Of a stretch of 64,000 nucleotides of DNA, positions 26,709 to 36,504 are shown one piece after another. The stretch comes from Lysinibacillus louembei. GTDB taxonomy: Bacteria; Bacillota; Bacilli; Bacillales_A; Planococcaceae. Under the pieces are notes generated by a model. That model worked only from the letters and a program-made list of their open reading frames with translations, searched no databases and had not been told where the DNA came from. The stretch covers positions 2,763,501-2,827,500 of the forward strand of contig NZ_CP137624.1 of NCBI RefSeq assembly GCF_033880585.1, read 5' to 3'. Positions within the stretch are counted from its first letter, which is position 1. Each line of letters opens with the position of its first letter. Made by a program: the position numbers and the translations under genes.

Positions 26709-27902
26709 ATGGCAAATAAAAAGGTAGTATTAGCATATTCAGGTGGATTAGACACATCAGTAGCAATTCCTTGGCTAAAGGAGCAGGGCTGGGATGTTAT
26801 CGCAGTTTGTCTTGATGTAGGTGAAGGCAAAGATTTAGAGTTTATTAAAAACAAAGCATTGCAGGTCGGTGCGGTTGAATCTTATATGGTTGATGCAAAA
26901 GACGAATTTGCTGAAGAATATGCATTAATTTCATTACAGGCACATACATGGTATGAGCAAAAATATCCTTTAGTATCTGCGTTATCACGTCCATTAATTT
27001 CGAAAAAGCTTGTAGAAATTGCCAACCAAACAAATGCGGATGCGGTAGCACATGGCTGTACAGGTAAAGGTAATGACCAAGTGCGCTTCGAAGTGTCAAT
27101 TAAAGCATTGAATCCTGACTTAGAAGTGTTAGCACCTGTGCGTGAGTGGGGCTGGAGCCGCGATGAGGAAATTGAATATGCAATGAAGCATAATGTGCCG
27201 ATTCCTGCGACACTTGATTCACCATTCTCAATTGACCAAAACTTATGGGGACGTGCCAACGAAGCAGGTGTGATGGAAGATCCTTGGGTAGCACCACCAG
27301 AAGAAGCATATGGCTTAACGAAGGCCATCGAAAACACACCAGATACTGCTGAAGTAGTAGAAATCGAATTCGTTGCTGGTAAGCCTGTTGCCTTAAATGG
27401 TGAAGAAATGAAGCTAGCCGATTTAATTCAAAAATTAAATGCGGTTGCTGGTGAGCACGGCGTTGGGCGTATCGACCACGTAGAAAACCGCTTAGTCGGC
27501 ATTAAATCACGTGAGGTATACGAAATCCCAGGTGCAAAAGTGCTATTAACAGCACATAAGGAGCTAGAGGACTTAACGCTCGTAAAAGAAATGGCACACT
27601 TTAAGCCAGTAATCGAGAAAAAATTATCAGAAATTATTTATGAGGGACTATGGTTCTCACCATTGCGTCCAGCATTAGAAGCATTTTTAAAAGAAACACA
27701 GCAATATGTCAACGGTACAGTGCGCGTGAAATTATTTAAAGGGCATGCAATTGTTGAGGGACGTAAATCGCCAAACTCTTTATACAACGAGAAGCTTGCA
27801 ACATACTCTAAAGAAGATATGTTCAACCATAACTCAGCAGTTGGCTTTATTGAACTATGGGGCTTACCTACTGTTGTAGCAGCAGGTGTCAATAAAAAAT
27901 AA
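26709..27902 (+). CDS. argG: Argininosuccinate synthase
   Basis: 397 aa. ATP-dependent condensation of citrulline and aspartate, the penultimate step in arginine synthesis. PP-loop [12 protein letters not shown] at residues 9-20; [14 protein letters not shown] and [15 protein letters not shown] are diagnostic. RBS TCGGAGG. ARG-box-like sites in the upstream region point to arginine repression. argH follows after about 60 nt that contain a weak hairpin but no clear terminator, so the two are one operon. Confidence 0.97.
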   Translation: MANKKVVLAYSGGLDTSVAIPWLKEQGWDVIAVCLDVGEGKDLEFIKNKALQVGAVESYMVDAKDEFAEEYALISLQAHTWYEQKYPLVSALSRPLISKKLVEIANQTNADAVAHGCTGKGNDQVRFEVSIKALNPDLEVLAPVREWGWSRDEEIEYAMKHNVPIPATLDSPFSIDQNLWGRANEAGVMEDPWVAPPEEAYGLTKAIENTPDTAEVVEIEFVAGKPVALNGEEMKLADLIQKLNAVAGEHGVGRIDHVENRLVGIKSREVYEIPGAKVLLTAHKELEDLTLVKEMAHFKPVIEKKLSEIIYEGLWFSPLRPALEAFLKETQQYVNGTVRVKLFKGHAIVEGRKSPNSLYNEKLATYSKEDMFNHNSAVGFIELWGLPTVVAAGVNKK

Positions 27903-27964
27903 GTAATTGTGAGCAAGAGGCACTAGCGCTTCTTGCTTCTACTTTTAATCGAGGTGTGAAGGTA

Positions 27965-29338
27965 ATGACAAAATTATGGGGCGGGCGCTTTCAGAAGTCT
28001 GCGGAAGCATGGGTAGATGAATTCGGTGCATCCATCGGCTTTGATCAGCAATTAGTAATGGAAGATCTGGAAGGCAGTAAAGCACATGTCACGATGCTAG
28101 GCATCCAAGGTATTTTACCAAAAGCAGATGTTGAGCAAATTCTAGATGGCTTACAGCAGCTACAAGTAAAAGCAGAGGCAGGGGAGCTCGCATTTTCAGT
28201 AGCAAATGAAGACATTCATTTAAACTTGGAAAAAATGCTAATTGACTTAATCGGCCCTGTTGGTGGCAAGTTACATACTGGTCGCTCACGTAATGACCAA
28301 GTAGCAACAGATATGCATTTATTTTTGAAAAAGCGCGTAGCAGAGGTCATCAGCTTAATCGAAAACTTCCAAAAAACGCTACTACAGCAGGCGGAGCAGC
28401 ATGTTGAAACAATTGCGCCAGGCTATACACATTTACAACGTGCACAACCAATTTCCTTTGCCCACCATTTAATGGCATATTTCTGGATGCTAGAGCGTGA
28501 CAAGCAGCGCTACACAGAATCTTTAAAACGCATTGATATTTCACCGCTTGGTGCAGGTGCGATGGCTGGTACAACATTCCCAATTGACCGTTTAAAGTCA
28601 GCGGAGCTACTAGGCTTTGCGGATGTTTATGCCAACTCAATGGATGCGGTAAGCGACCGTGATTTCATCGTGGAGTTTTTATCAAATTCATCTTTATTGA
28701 TGGCGCATTTATCACGTTTTGCAGAAGAAATCATTTTATGGTCAACGGATGAATTTAAATTTATCGAGCTAGATGACGCCTTTTCAACAGGCTCATCCAT
28801 TATGCCGCAAAAGAAAAATCCTGATATGGCGGAGCTGATTCGCGGAAAATCAGGTCGTGTCTACGGCAATTTAATGGGACTATTAACGGTATTAAAAGGC
28901 ACGCCGTTAACATACAACAAAGATATGCAAGAAGATAAGGAAGGCATGTTTGACACAGTGCACACGGTTCTAGGTGCATTGAAAATTTTCGAAGGCATGG
29001 TTGCCACAATGACTGTCAATACAGAGCGCTTACATAGTGCCGTGCATAGCGACTTCTCCAATGCAACGGAGCTAGCTGATTACTTAGCTGCCAAGGGCAT
29101 GCCATTCCGCGAAGCACATGAGGTCACAGGCAAGCTTGTTTTCACATGTATTCAACGTAGTATTTATTTGCTGGACTTGCCATTAGCAGATATGCAAGCA
29201 GAAAGCACATTAATCGAAGCTGATATTTATGACGTGCTCGCACCCGAAGCCGCTGTACGCCGCCGCAACTCACTAGGTGGCACAGGCTTCGAACAAGTAC
29301 GCACACAACTGGCAAAAGCGAAAGCATTATTAGCATAA
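27965..29338 (+). CDS. argH: Argininosuccinate lyase
   Basis: 457 aa from ATG 27965 ([14 protein letters not shown]) with AGGTGTGAAGG ahead; a GTG nine nt upstream is the alternative. Splits argininosuccinate to arginine and fumarate. Fumarase-superfamily signature [12 protein letters not shown], plus [13 protein letters not shown] and TAGTT-like segments. Last gene of the argGH operon; a hairpin and then array 2 follow. Confidence 0.97.
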   Translation: MTKLWGGRFQKSAEAWVDEFGASIGFDQQLVMEDLEGSKAHVTMLGIQGILPKADVEQILDGLQQLQVKAEAGELAFSVANEDIHLNLEKMLIDLIGPVGGKLHTGRSRNDQVATDMHLFLKKRVAEVISLIENFQKTLLQQAEQHVETIAPGYTHLQRAQPISFAHHLMAYFWMLERDKQRYTESLKRIDISPLGAGAMAGTTFPIDRLKSAELLGFADVYANSMDAVSDRDFIVEFLSNSSLLMAHLSRFAEEIILWSTDEFKFIELDDAFSTGSSIMPQKKNPDMAELIRGKSGRVYGNLMGLLTVLKGTPLTYNKDMQEDKEGMFDTVHTVLGALKIFEGMVATMTVNTERLHSAVHSDFSNATELADYLAAKGMPFREAHEVTGKLVFTCIQRSIYLLDLPLADMQAESTLIEADIYDVLAPEAAVRRRNSLGGTGFEQVRTQLAKAKALLA

Positions 29339-29345
29339 TATTAAA

Positions 29346-29391
29346 GAAAGGGGTTCGCTACATGGCAGAAGCCCCTTTCATTATTATTCTT
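29346..29391 (+). terminator. Terminator after argH
   Basis: GAAAGGGG ... CCCCTTTC with an inner TTCGC/GCAGAA pairing, followed by a T-rich (TTATTATTCTT) tract. The 21-bp array begins directly behind it. Confidence 0.7.
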
Positions 29392-29491
29392 GCGGGCGAA
29401 TATAGGCATCTTACGGGCGATTTTTTATGTTTCATGGGCGAATATAAGAGGCTTACGGGCGAATTCACCTACCTTGCGGGCGAATCAGTTC
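29390..29491. repeat. 21-bp periodic array 2, word CTT(G/A)CGGGCGAAT
   Basis: Five units; GGGCGA begins at 29394, 29415, 29436, 29457 and 29478 (third is ATGGGCGA), spacing exactly 21 each time. Read on the minus strand the word is TTCGCCCG(C/T)AAG, which codes FARK in one frame. The last unit lies within the 3' end of the NERD gene, so the array supplies that gene's final codons and stop. Confidence 0.9.
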
Positions 29492-30367
29492 TGGAATTTC
29501 ATAGTAGGTGTATTTTCCGCGTTTTACGATAGGTAAAAGCCTCAATAATCGCTTTGCTGCATAACGTGAAGGTAAATCACACAACACACAAAACTGCTGA
29601 TTCGTTATTTTCGTATCAACTAATAATCGAAAATCATGCAATGCTTGGAAATGGGCATATTTGTTTTGAAAACGGCAATGTGGGCAAAGAAATTTACCAT
29701 GAGCAAAGCGCATTTTCGCGGCACATTTCTCACAAAACACACCGCATTTCAATTGCTCTAATGTAAAAGTAAATGCCTCTTTTTTAGGAGAATGTAAAGA
29801 CAACAGCTGTGCATAAACCTTATCTAAATCAAGTATCGGCTTACAATGCTGTATAAGTTTTTTCTCGATAAAGCTCAGCACATAATCCGCATGAAAAATA
29901 GGGGAATCGGGAGGCTTGCTCGCAATGATGGCACGGCGATTTGCGATGACAACAGCACCGTGAAGTGGGATATAGGGAAAGAAAGAAGAAAGCGCACGTA
30001 AATGCCGGTTGAGTTGTTCAATAGGGTTAGCAAAACGCTCAGTAACGCCATCAGCACGGGTTCGAAGCAACTGCGAGGACTCCGCATCAAAATGCAGCGT
30101 GCCTGCTATATTTTTCACCTCAAGGCACACAATCAATGACGGAAAAATTACGATAAAATCAATTTCGTGACGCTGCTGCTGTGCATTAAAAAAGGAGAAA
30201 TTGCGAATGACACGATGTGGTGTAGCAAGCTCCTGTAAAAAGAATTGCACCTCATCCTCACCGGAAACTCCGACATTTGCCATAGCAAGCTGCTCTTTAA
30301 AGTACAAATAATCTGGATGGAACGCATCAATTCTTCTAATAATTGCTTCAAGTTGTTGAAGCCTCAA
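29465..30367 (-). CDS. NERD-domain nuclease-like protein with zinc ribbon
   Basis: 300 aa, TTG start behind GGAGG. The NERD domain (about 35-145) has GEDEVQ, HEID (D70), EVK (E83, K85) and PIEQLNRH, the PD-(D/E)xK-like nuclease pattern. A zinc ribbon follows: C212, C215, C228, C231 in FCEKC...FLCPHC. A C-terminal helical part (about 240-295) may bind nucleic acid. NERD proteins are inferred, not proven, to be nucleases. A close paralogue at 54.4-55.3 kb is frameshifted. The last six codons (IRPQGR) are made from array 2 sequence. Confidence 0.85.
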   Translation of the reverse strand: MRLQQLEAIIRRIDAFHPDYLYFKEQLAMANVGVSGEDEVQFFLQELATPHRVIRNFSFFNAQQQRHEIDFIVIFPSLIVCLEVKNIAGTLHFDAESSQLLRTRADGVTERFANPIEQLNRHLRALSSFFPYIPLHGAVVIANRRAIIASKPPDSPIFHADYVLSFIEKKLIQHCKPILDLDKVYAQLLSLHSPKKEAFTFTLEQLKCGVFCEKCAAKMRFAHGKFLCPHCRFQNKYAHFQALHDFRLLVDTKITNQQFCVLCDLPSRYAAKRLLRLLPIVKRGKYTYYEIPELIRPQGR

Positions 30368-30486
30368 ATAAAATCACCTCCAATTATAGTATATTATGAA
30401 ATCCTGTCTATTTCTTCATATAGTTTTAACACTCGCTTTACAATTATCATGTACGATACAAATATTAATTTATTTGGAGGTTTAAC

Positions 30487-32571
30487 ATGAAATTTAAAAG
30501 TTTAACAGCATTAACAGCAGGGATTACAATTGCATTATCTAGTTTGGGAGCACCGCTAGGAGCAAAGGCTGAAACAATGCTACATATGCAAGCTACATCT
30601 CGCTATGATTCAGGCGTACAAAATGAGGATGGTGGTACAACAGAAATTGTTGCTTACAATGCCGATAATCAAAAATACTATGTGATTAATGGAACAACGA
30701 AGCAAATTGAAGTGGTCGCATTACCAAATACCGCATCGTTTACAACTTTAAAAGCAGAAAAAAGCATCAATCTTGAAGAAGGGCTTAAAAAAATTAAACC
30801 AACATTTACATATGGCGATGTGACAAGTATTAGTATCAACACAGAGCTAAAGACGATTGTAGCAGCAGTGCAAGCTGCCGGTACAAATGATAACGGCTTA
30901 GCAGTATTTTTAAATTATGATGGTGTGATACAGCATGTTGTAGAAGCAGGTAAACAGCCAGATATGATTACATTTACACCTGATGGTAAAAAGGCACTTG
31001 TAGCAAACGAGGGTGAGCCACGTGAAGGCTATGACAAGGCGGTCGATCCTGAGGGTAGCGTGACGGTTATTGATTTAGCAAATGGTATAACAAATGCGAC
31101 AGCACAAAATGTAACATTTGAAGCGTTAGATGCACAACGTGAGAAATTAGTGGCACAAGGGGTAATTGTCAAGAAAAATACAGCTCCTTCAGTTGATTTT
31201 GAGCCAGAATATATAGCGGTGAATGCAGCTAGTGACAAAGCATATGTAACATTACAGGAAGCAAATGCAATCGCTACACTGGATTTAACAACAAATCAAT
31301 GGATTGATGTTAAATCATTAGGCTTAAAGGATCATAGCTTAGAAAAAAATGCATTAGATTTTAGAAAAGATAAGAAAATCGCAATTCAGCCAGAAAATTT
31401 ATTTGGACTTTATATGCCAGATGGAATTGCCAGCTATGAAGTAAATGGCAAAACATATTTAGTGACAGCAAATGAGGGAGACTCTCGTGATTGGGAAGGC
31501 TATATAAACGAAATTGAAACAGAATTAGATGGCAATGAAGTCGTGTTATTTGATCCATCGGATTATGACGGCTTAGATGCATCCAAAACGTACAGCTTCG
31601 GTGCGCGCTCATTTTCCATTTATGAGGCAGACACAATGAAGCAAGTGTATGATAGCGGTAGCGACTTCGAGAAATTAACAGCGCAAGCTTTGCCTGAATA
31701 CTTCAATGTTTCAAATAATAATACAAAGCTAGATAATCGCAGTGGTAAAAAAGGGCCTGAGCCTGAAGATGTAAAAATCGGACAAATCGCTGACCGTTTT
31801 TATGCTTTCGTTGGACTTGAGCGAATCGGTGGTATTATGATGTACGATATTACAAATCCTAGCGCACCAACGTTTGTCCAATACATCAACGAGCGTGATT
31901 TTAGCGAGGATATAAAAGGCGATGTTTCACCAGAAGGGCTTGCATTTATTGCAGCAGAAAAAAGTCCAACAGGCTTGCCAACTTTACTTGCGGCACATGA
32001 AGTAAGTGGGACAGTTGCAGCATATACAATTGGTGCACCAAAAGCAGTGACATTTACTGATATTCAAGGTCACTGGGCACAAACAGCGATTGAGCATGTT
32101 GCAAGTGTTGGCATTTTCAAAGGTGTTACAAAAGAGCGCTTCAATCCAAATGAACAGCTAACGAAGGCACAATTTATTACAGCATTAAGTCGCACACAGC
32201 AGCTTGTACCATCTACAAGCGCACCGTTTACAGATGTGAAAGCAACACATTATTTTAGCGAGGCTGTTGCATGGGCTTATGACAATCAATTGATTGAGAC
32301 AACGAGCCGACAATTTAAGCCAAACAATGCAATGACACGTGAGCAAGCGGCACAAATACTGTACCGCTACTTACAACAAACAGGCTATGAATTCCTAACA
32401 CAGCAAACGCAAGCATACACAGATGATGCAACGATTTCATCAGCGGCGAAAGAAGCTGTCTATGCGCTACAGCAAGCTGGTATTATGACAGGTAATGAAC
32501 AGCAACAATTTAACCCACAGGCTACTTTAACGAGAGCGGAAGCGGCGGCAATTTTAAGCCCATTATTTTAA
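30487..32571 (+). CDS. S-layer-anchored choice-of-anchor I family protein
   Basis: 694 aa. Sec signal peptide about 1-28 (ALTAGITIALSSLGAPLGAKA). A beta-propeller-like choice-of-anchor I domain spans roughly 40-520 (LVANEGEPREGYD, EPEYIAVNAASDKAYVTLQEANAIATLDL, GKKGPEPEDVKIG). Three SLH motifs close the protein: FTDIQGHWAQTAIEHV, FTDVKATHYFSEAVAWA and YTDDATISSAAKEAVYAL, each ending with LTRAEAAAIL-like text. SLH domains bind secondary cell-wall polymer, so it is exported and held in the S-layer zone. Enzymatic activity is not clear; some relatives are annotated as phosphatases. Confidence 0.88.
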   Translation: MKFKSLTALTAGITIALSSLGAPLGAKAETMLHMQATSRYDSGVQNEDGGTTEIVAYNADNQKYYVINGTTKQIEVVALPNTASFTTLKAEKSINLEEGLKKIKPTFTYGDVTSISINTELKTIVAAVQAAGTNDNGLAVFLNYDGVIQHVVEAGKQPDMITFTPDGKKALVANEGEPREGYDKAVDPEGSVTVIDLANGITNATAQNVTFEALDAQREKLVAQGVIVKKNTAPSVDFEPEYIAVNAASDKAYVTLQEANAIATLDLTTNQWIDVKSLGLKDHSLEKNALDFRKDKKIAIQPENLFGLYMPDGIASYEVNGKTYLVTANEGDSRDWEGYINEIETELDGNEVVLFDPSDYDGLDASKTYSFGARSFSIYEADTMKQVYDSGSDFEKLTAQALPEYFNVSNNNTKLDNRSGKKGPEPEDVKIGQIADRFYAFVGLERIGGIMMYDITNPSAPTFVQYINERDFSEDIKGDVSPEGLAFIAAEKSPTGLPTLLAAHEVSGTVAAYTIGAPKAVTFTDIQGHWAQTAIEHVASVGIFKGVTKERFNPNEQLTKAQFITALSRTQQLVPSTSAPFTDVKATHYFSEAVAWAYDNQLIETTSRQFKPNNAMTREQAAQILYRYLQQTGYEFLTQQTQAYTDDATISSAAKEAVYALQQAGIMTGNEQQQFNPQATLTRAEAAAILSPLF

Positions 32572-32582
32572 AGAAATATAAG

Positions 32583-32613
32583 AAAAGTGCCTGAAACTAT
32601 CAGGCACTTTTTT
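32583..32613. terminator. Bidirectional terminator
   Basis: AAAAGTGCCTGA-aactat-CAGGCACTTTTTT between convergent SLH and chemoreceptor genes. Confidence 0.9.
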
Positions 32614-32619
32614 GTATGG

Positions 32620-34635
32620 CTAGCTTTCTGGATTGTCAGCAACTTTGAATTGATCGATTTGTCTTTCCATTTCCTGACTCATTAATAGCAGCTCCTCTGA
32701 TGCCATTGCGACTGTTTTTGTTGCTTCGGTCTGCTCAAGTGTAGAGCTTGTCACTTGCTCTGTTGCGGCAAGTGTTTGATCGCTTGCATTTAAAATTTCG
32801 TGCATTTGATGCTGTATTGTTGAAGATAGGGAAGTGGCAGAGGACACTTCTTCATTGATTGCATGAATAGCAGAAAGCATATTTGTTACATGCTGCGACA
32901 TTTGCTGGAAGGCAGATGTCGTTTCTTCAACTGCGTTTATTTGAACAGCGAACTGTTCATTTGTTGATTGCATTTCAGCTGTCGCAACTTTTGATTGATT
33001 TAAAATTTCCTGAATAGATAGCTGAACATCCGCAGCTGCCTGTGCCGATTGCTCCGCTAGTTTGCGTACCTCATCTGCTACGACTGCAAAGCCTTTACCA
33101 TGCTCACCAGCGCGCGCTGCTTCAATAGAAGCATTTAATGCCAATAAATTTGTTTGTCCTGAAATCGTTGTAATAAATGTCGCAATGCTTTCAATTTTCG
33201 CCATATCCTGTTCAAGCTTTGTCATAATCGCTTGCATATGTTGAATTTTAGCTTGCATTGAATGATTTGTTTCTTCTAAATAATCAATTTGCTGTATAGC
33301 CTGTGAGCCAACTTCATCAACTGTTTGGGCAGTGGATGAAAGGACTGTTGTATTATCATGGATTTTTTGCATTTGCTGCTGCAAGGAGTCTGATAGCTCT
33401 GCTGCTTTATTTGCCTCTGTATTAACGAGCGCTGCATCATCCGAAATGGATATGGTAGCTGTGGCAATTTCATCACTTGTCGCATTCATTTCCTCTGAAT
33501 AAGCTGTTAAGCTATTGGAAGATAGGCTCAATTTATAAATCGATTGCTGGATATTACGAATAGTATTGCTCGTTTTACTTACCATATCACCAAATGCTTT
33601 CGCTAAGCTGCCAACCTCATCATTTGTCGTTGCTTGCAATTGTACGGTTAAATCACCAGTCGCTAATTGCTGTGCCACCTTTTCAAGCGCTGTAATTGGA
33701 CGAATCAGGCGGCTGACGATGAATAGCATTAAAATTGTAATAATGATAAGCACAACAGAAAACGTGATAAGCAATATTTTCGTTGTAGAATTAGCAATCG
33801 CATTAATGTTTTTCATTTCATAATCGCTACCAACAACCCATTGTACACCTTCAATTTTTTTATAAACGACTAGCTGATTATCAAGCTGCTGATGATTAAC
33901 TGTGAAATCAGTGTCATCAAGCGACTTTAAAAATGAATAAGCAGGGAGCTCAAAAAGATTTTCATCTTCAATTGTATGATGAACAATCGGATTACCAATA
34001 GCACTAACGAGGAAAACCTCCCCATCATAGCCTGGATTAATGGTATTAAGCGTTTCAATTAAGTAGGTTAAACTAATGTCAGCTCCAATAACCCCAACTA
34101 ATTGATTCGTTTGAGAATAAAGTGGCTGTGAAATCGTAATAACTTTTTCACCAGAAATAGCATCCACATACGGTTCGCCAATGACAATTCCTCCGACTTT
34201 AACCGCATCCACATACCATGGACGGTCGCGTGGGTCGATATTTGCTGGTACATTATTGACAGGTGCGGCAATCGTTCTACCATTATTTAAGCTAATATAA
34301 ACATTTGACACACCTTCATAAATTTCTGTAAATGGTAATAACGCTTCAAAAATCGTATCAACTTCGATTTCATTTGTCGTTACAGAGCTTGTTGCCGCAG
34401 CAACAAATTGCTCATTATTCATCAGAAGAGATAAACCGTCGCGATAGCGCTCAAAATAAGCATGAATAATAGCTGTTGTACTTTCTAACATTGTTTCGCT
34501 TTGTAGCATGGCATCTTTTTTTAATGCCCTGCTATTAATAGTTGAAATAAATAGCATCATTGCGATAAAAGCAACGATTAATGTGATAAGTAGTGGGATT
34601 AATATTTTTCCTTTTAAAGATAGTTGTCTGCGCAT
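32620..34635 (-). CDS. Methyl-accepting chemotaxis protein, dCache type
   Basis: 671 aa from ATG 34635 ([16 protein letters not shown]) with GAGAGGGG ahead. Membrane helix about 10-32, then an extracellular double-Cache ligand domain to about 280 ([38 protein letters not shown]...[18 protein letters not shown]), a second helix ([24 protein letters not shown]), HAMP and the cytoplasmic signalling hairpin with [47 protein letters not shown]. The DxRxRPWY motif is typical of amine/amino-acid-binding dCache receptors. Ligand not known. No chemotaxis kinase nearby. Confidence 0.92.
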   Translation of the reverse strand: MRRQLSLKGKILIPLLITLIVAFIAMMLFISTINSRALKKDAMLQSETMLESTTAIIHAYFERYRDGLSLLMNNEQFVAAATSSVTTNEIEVDTIFEALLPFTEIYEGVSNVYISLNNGRTIAAPVNNVPANIDPRDRPWYVDAVKVGGIVIGEPYVDAISGEKVITISQPLYSQTNQLVGVIGADISLTYLIETLNTINPGYDGEVFLVSAIGNPIVHHTIEDENLFELPAYSFLKSLDDTDFTVNHQQLDNQLVVYKKIEGVQWVVGSDYEMKNINAIANSTTKILLITFSVVLIIITILMLFIVSRLIRPITALEKVAQQLATGDLTVQLQATTNDEVGSLAKAFGDMVSKTSNTIRNIQQSIYKLSLSSNSLTAYSEEMNATSDEIATATISISDDAALVNTEANKAAELSDSLQQQMQKIHDNTTVLSSTAQTVDEVGSQAIQQIDYLEETNHSMQAKIQHMQAIMTKLEQDMAKIESIATFITTISGQTNLLALNASIEAARAGEHGKGFAVVADEVRKLAEQSAQAAADVQLSIQEILNQSKVATAEMQSTNEQFAVQINAVEETTSAFQQMSQHVTNMLSAIHAINEEVSSATSLSSTIQHQMHEILNASDQTLAATEQVTSSTLEQTEATKTVAMASEELLLMSQEMERQIDQFKVADNPES

Positions 34636-34823
34636 TGCTTTTTCGCCCCTCTCTTGTACTGATACGAGTTTATACAATGATAATATACAAAAACTGAATT
34701 GCGAAGAATAATCAGAAAATTTTGTCGAAAATTATTAGTGAAACTTTCGACATAATCTTTCGTATATAGTAGTATGGAAAAAATAATGTACAATAGTAGT
34801 ATTATAAGAATTGGGGGATGCAT

Positions 34824-35975
34824 ATGTCTGAATATAAAAATCCATTATTTGAAGATTTAGAAACGCGTGAAAAAATAACAAATGAAATCGTAGAAGCTGA
34901 GCCACAGCAGCTTGTTTCGAATGAGGAATATTCACAAATTCGCAAGCGTCAAATTGCTTTAAAATCTGAGCCACAAGTGCGTGCATTAGCCAACAAAATC
35001 GATGTGCATAATCAAATTGCAGTATTGGAATTTGGCAAGGACACAGCGAAGGGCATTTCGACTTTTTCTGATCGTATGCTATCGACAATTAAAACGAGTA
35101 AGCTAGAGCGTTCAAGTGAGCTGCTCCGCAATTTAAATACGATTATGGACCGCTTTGATCCGAAAGACTTTGAGCAGGAGGAGAAGAAAAAAGGTGGGCT
35201 CATTAAACGCTTGTTTTCGAAAAGTAAGGAGCAGCTAGAGAAACTGTTATCCAAATACGATACGATGAACAAGGAAGTTGATGCTGTTTACAACGAAATT
35301 CAAAAATACGAAGTAGAAATGAAGCGCAATACGATGGAGCTTGAGCAAATGTATGATGAAAACTTAAACTATTTCCATAGTTTAAGCGAGCATATTGCAG
35401 CTGTCGAAGTGAAGGTGGAGGAGCTAAATAGTCAGCTACCATCATTAGAGGCGCAGGCGAATGCAGGTGACCAAGTGGCCATTTTAGAATATGAAACAGT
35501 GCAGCGAGCAATTGAATTATTGGAGCAGCGTCGCTACGATTTAGAAATGGCACAGCAAGTGTCATTCCAATCAGCGCCACAAATTCGTCTAATGCAGCAA
35601 GGGAATAACCATTTAATTGCGAAAATTAATTCGGCATTTGTGACAACAATTCCTATTTTTAAACAAGGGCTTGTTCATGCGGTAACGATGCAGCGCCAAA
35701 AGCTGGTTGCGGATTCGATGATTGAGCTAGACAAACGCACAAATGAAATGCTTGTACGCAATGCTCAAAATATTCGCCAAAACTCTGTTAATATTGCAAG
35801 AACAGCGGGTAGCCCAAGCATTACAATCGATACGATTGAAACGACATGGCAAACAATTATGGCAGGCATTGAGGAAACGAAGCAAATTCAAGAAGAAACG
35901 ATTCGCAACCGTGAAGAAGGTCGCAAGCGTATTGAAAAACTGCAGTTAGAATATGAAAAATTAAAGAAAATGTAA
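34824..35975 (+). CDS. Toxic anion resistance protein TelA/KlaA family
   Basis: 383 aa from ATG 34824; a GGGGG RBS lies 7 nt ahead (a second ATG at 34818 sits too near). Helical, charged protein of the TelA family (B. subtilis YceH type): LVSNEEYSQIRKRQIALKSEPQVRALANKIDVHN, GLIKRLFSKSKEQLEKLLSKYDTMNKEVDAVY, VSFQSAPQIRLMQQGNNHLIAKINSAFVTTIPIFKQGLVHAV. The family is linked to tellurite and stress resistance, but its mechanism is unclear. Usually it sits with terD-like genes; here it stands alone. Confidence 0.88.
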   Translation: MSEYKNPLFEDLETREKITNEIVEAEPQQLVSNEEYSQIRKRQIALKSEPQVRALANKIDVHNQIAVLEFGKDTAKGISTFSDRMLSTIKTSKLERSSELLRNLNTIMDRFDPKDFEQEEKKKGGLIKRLFSKSKEQLEKLLSKYDTMNKEVDAVYNEIQKYEVEMKRNTMELEQMYDENLNYFHSLSEHIAAVEVKVEELNSQLPSLEAQANAGDQVAILEYETVQRAIELLEQRRYDLEMAQQVSFQSAPQIRLMQQGNNHLIAKINSAFVTTIPIFKQGLVHAVTMQRQKLVADSMIELDKRTNEMLVRNAQNIRQNSVNIARTAGSPSITIDTIETTWQTIMAGIEETKQIQEETIRNREEGRKRIEKLQLEYEKLKKM

Positions 35976-35982
35976 TGAACAA

Positions 35983-36024
35983 GGCTGTTGGAAAAGGCAA
36001 AGCTGCTTTTCCAGCAGCTTTTTT
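35983..36024 (+). terminator. Terminator after telA-like gene
   Basis: GCTGTTGGAAAAG / CTTTTCCAGCAGC stem then TTTTTT. Confidence 0.85.
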
Positions 36025-36099
36025 CTCGAAGTAAAATCTTCAATGATTGCAGCCTCATTTTATGCTAAAATAAATGAAAACGATTAAATGAGGTTTTGT

Positions 36100-36492
36100 A
36101 TGCTAAAAGAAATTGCTCGAAAAAGCGTCATCGCGATTATTGCAACATTGCTACTTAGCGCATTGTTCGCCTACGCAGGCTTTACACCAGAAGAGGAGTT
36201 ATTCCCATTTCCCAAGCTGTTTCAAATGTTTTTCTTATTAAGTGCACCTGCCTATTTTTTAGGGGGGATTCCTATCTCCATGTTACTTGACCGCTTTTGG
36301 AGCTGGCCTTCATTTGAAATATTAGCGTATGCAGCGTTTGGGGCACTATTGATGATTCCTTATTATTTCCTTGCATTTGCTGCGACAGGTGGACCGCTAG
36401 GAGTCATCATGTTATTTGGAGCGAGTGCAGCTATTATTTTTTATTTTGTGAAAACCTTCCTACATAAATTATTCAGAAAATACGGATTTTAG
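36100..36492 (+). CDS. Four-helix membrane protein, unknown
   Basis: 130 aa from ATG 36100 (MLKEIARKSV). An upstream in-frame ATG (36088) overlaps the AAATGAGG that serves as SD. Four hydrophobic segments at about 8-26, 42-60, 74-92 and 98-116. No family recognised. It is followed by the SMI1/KNR4 gene after 12 nt and may be co-transcribed with it; an immunity-type pair is conceivable but no toxin is present. Confidence 0.6.
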   Translation: MLKEIARKSVIAIIATLLLSALFAYAGFTPEEELFPFPKLFQMFFLLSAPAYFLGGIPISMLLDRFWSWPSFEILAYAAFGALLMIPYYFLAFAATGGPLGVIMLFGASAAIIFYFVKTFLHKLFRKYGF

Positions 36493-36504
36493 AGGTGTAT
36501 GCTG

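Noticed and set aside
29390-29491. CRISPR array
   Set aside because: Units are 21 bp with no separate constant repeat and spacer of CRISPR length; no cas genes.
29554-29766. Plus-strand ORF opposite the NERD gene
   Set aside because: Shadow of the zinc-ribbon coding region with no RBS or similarity.
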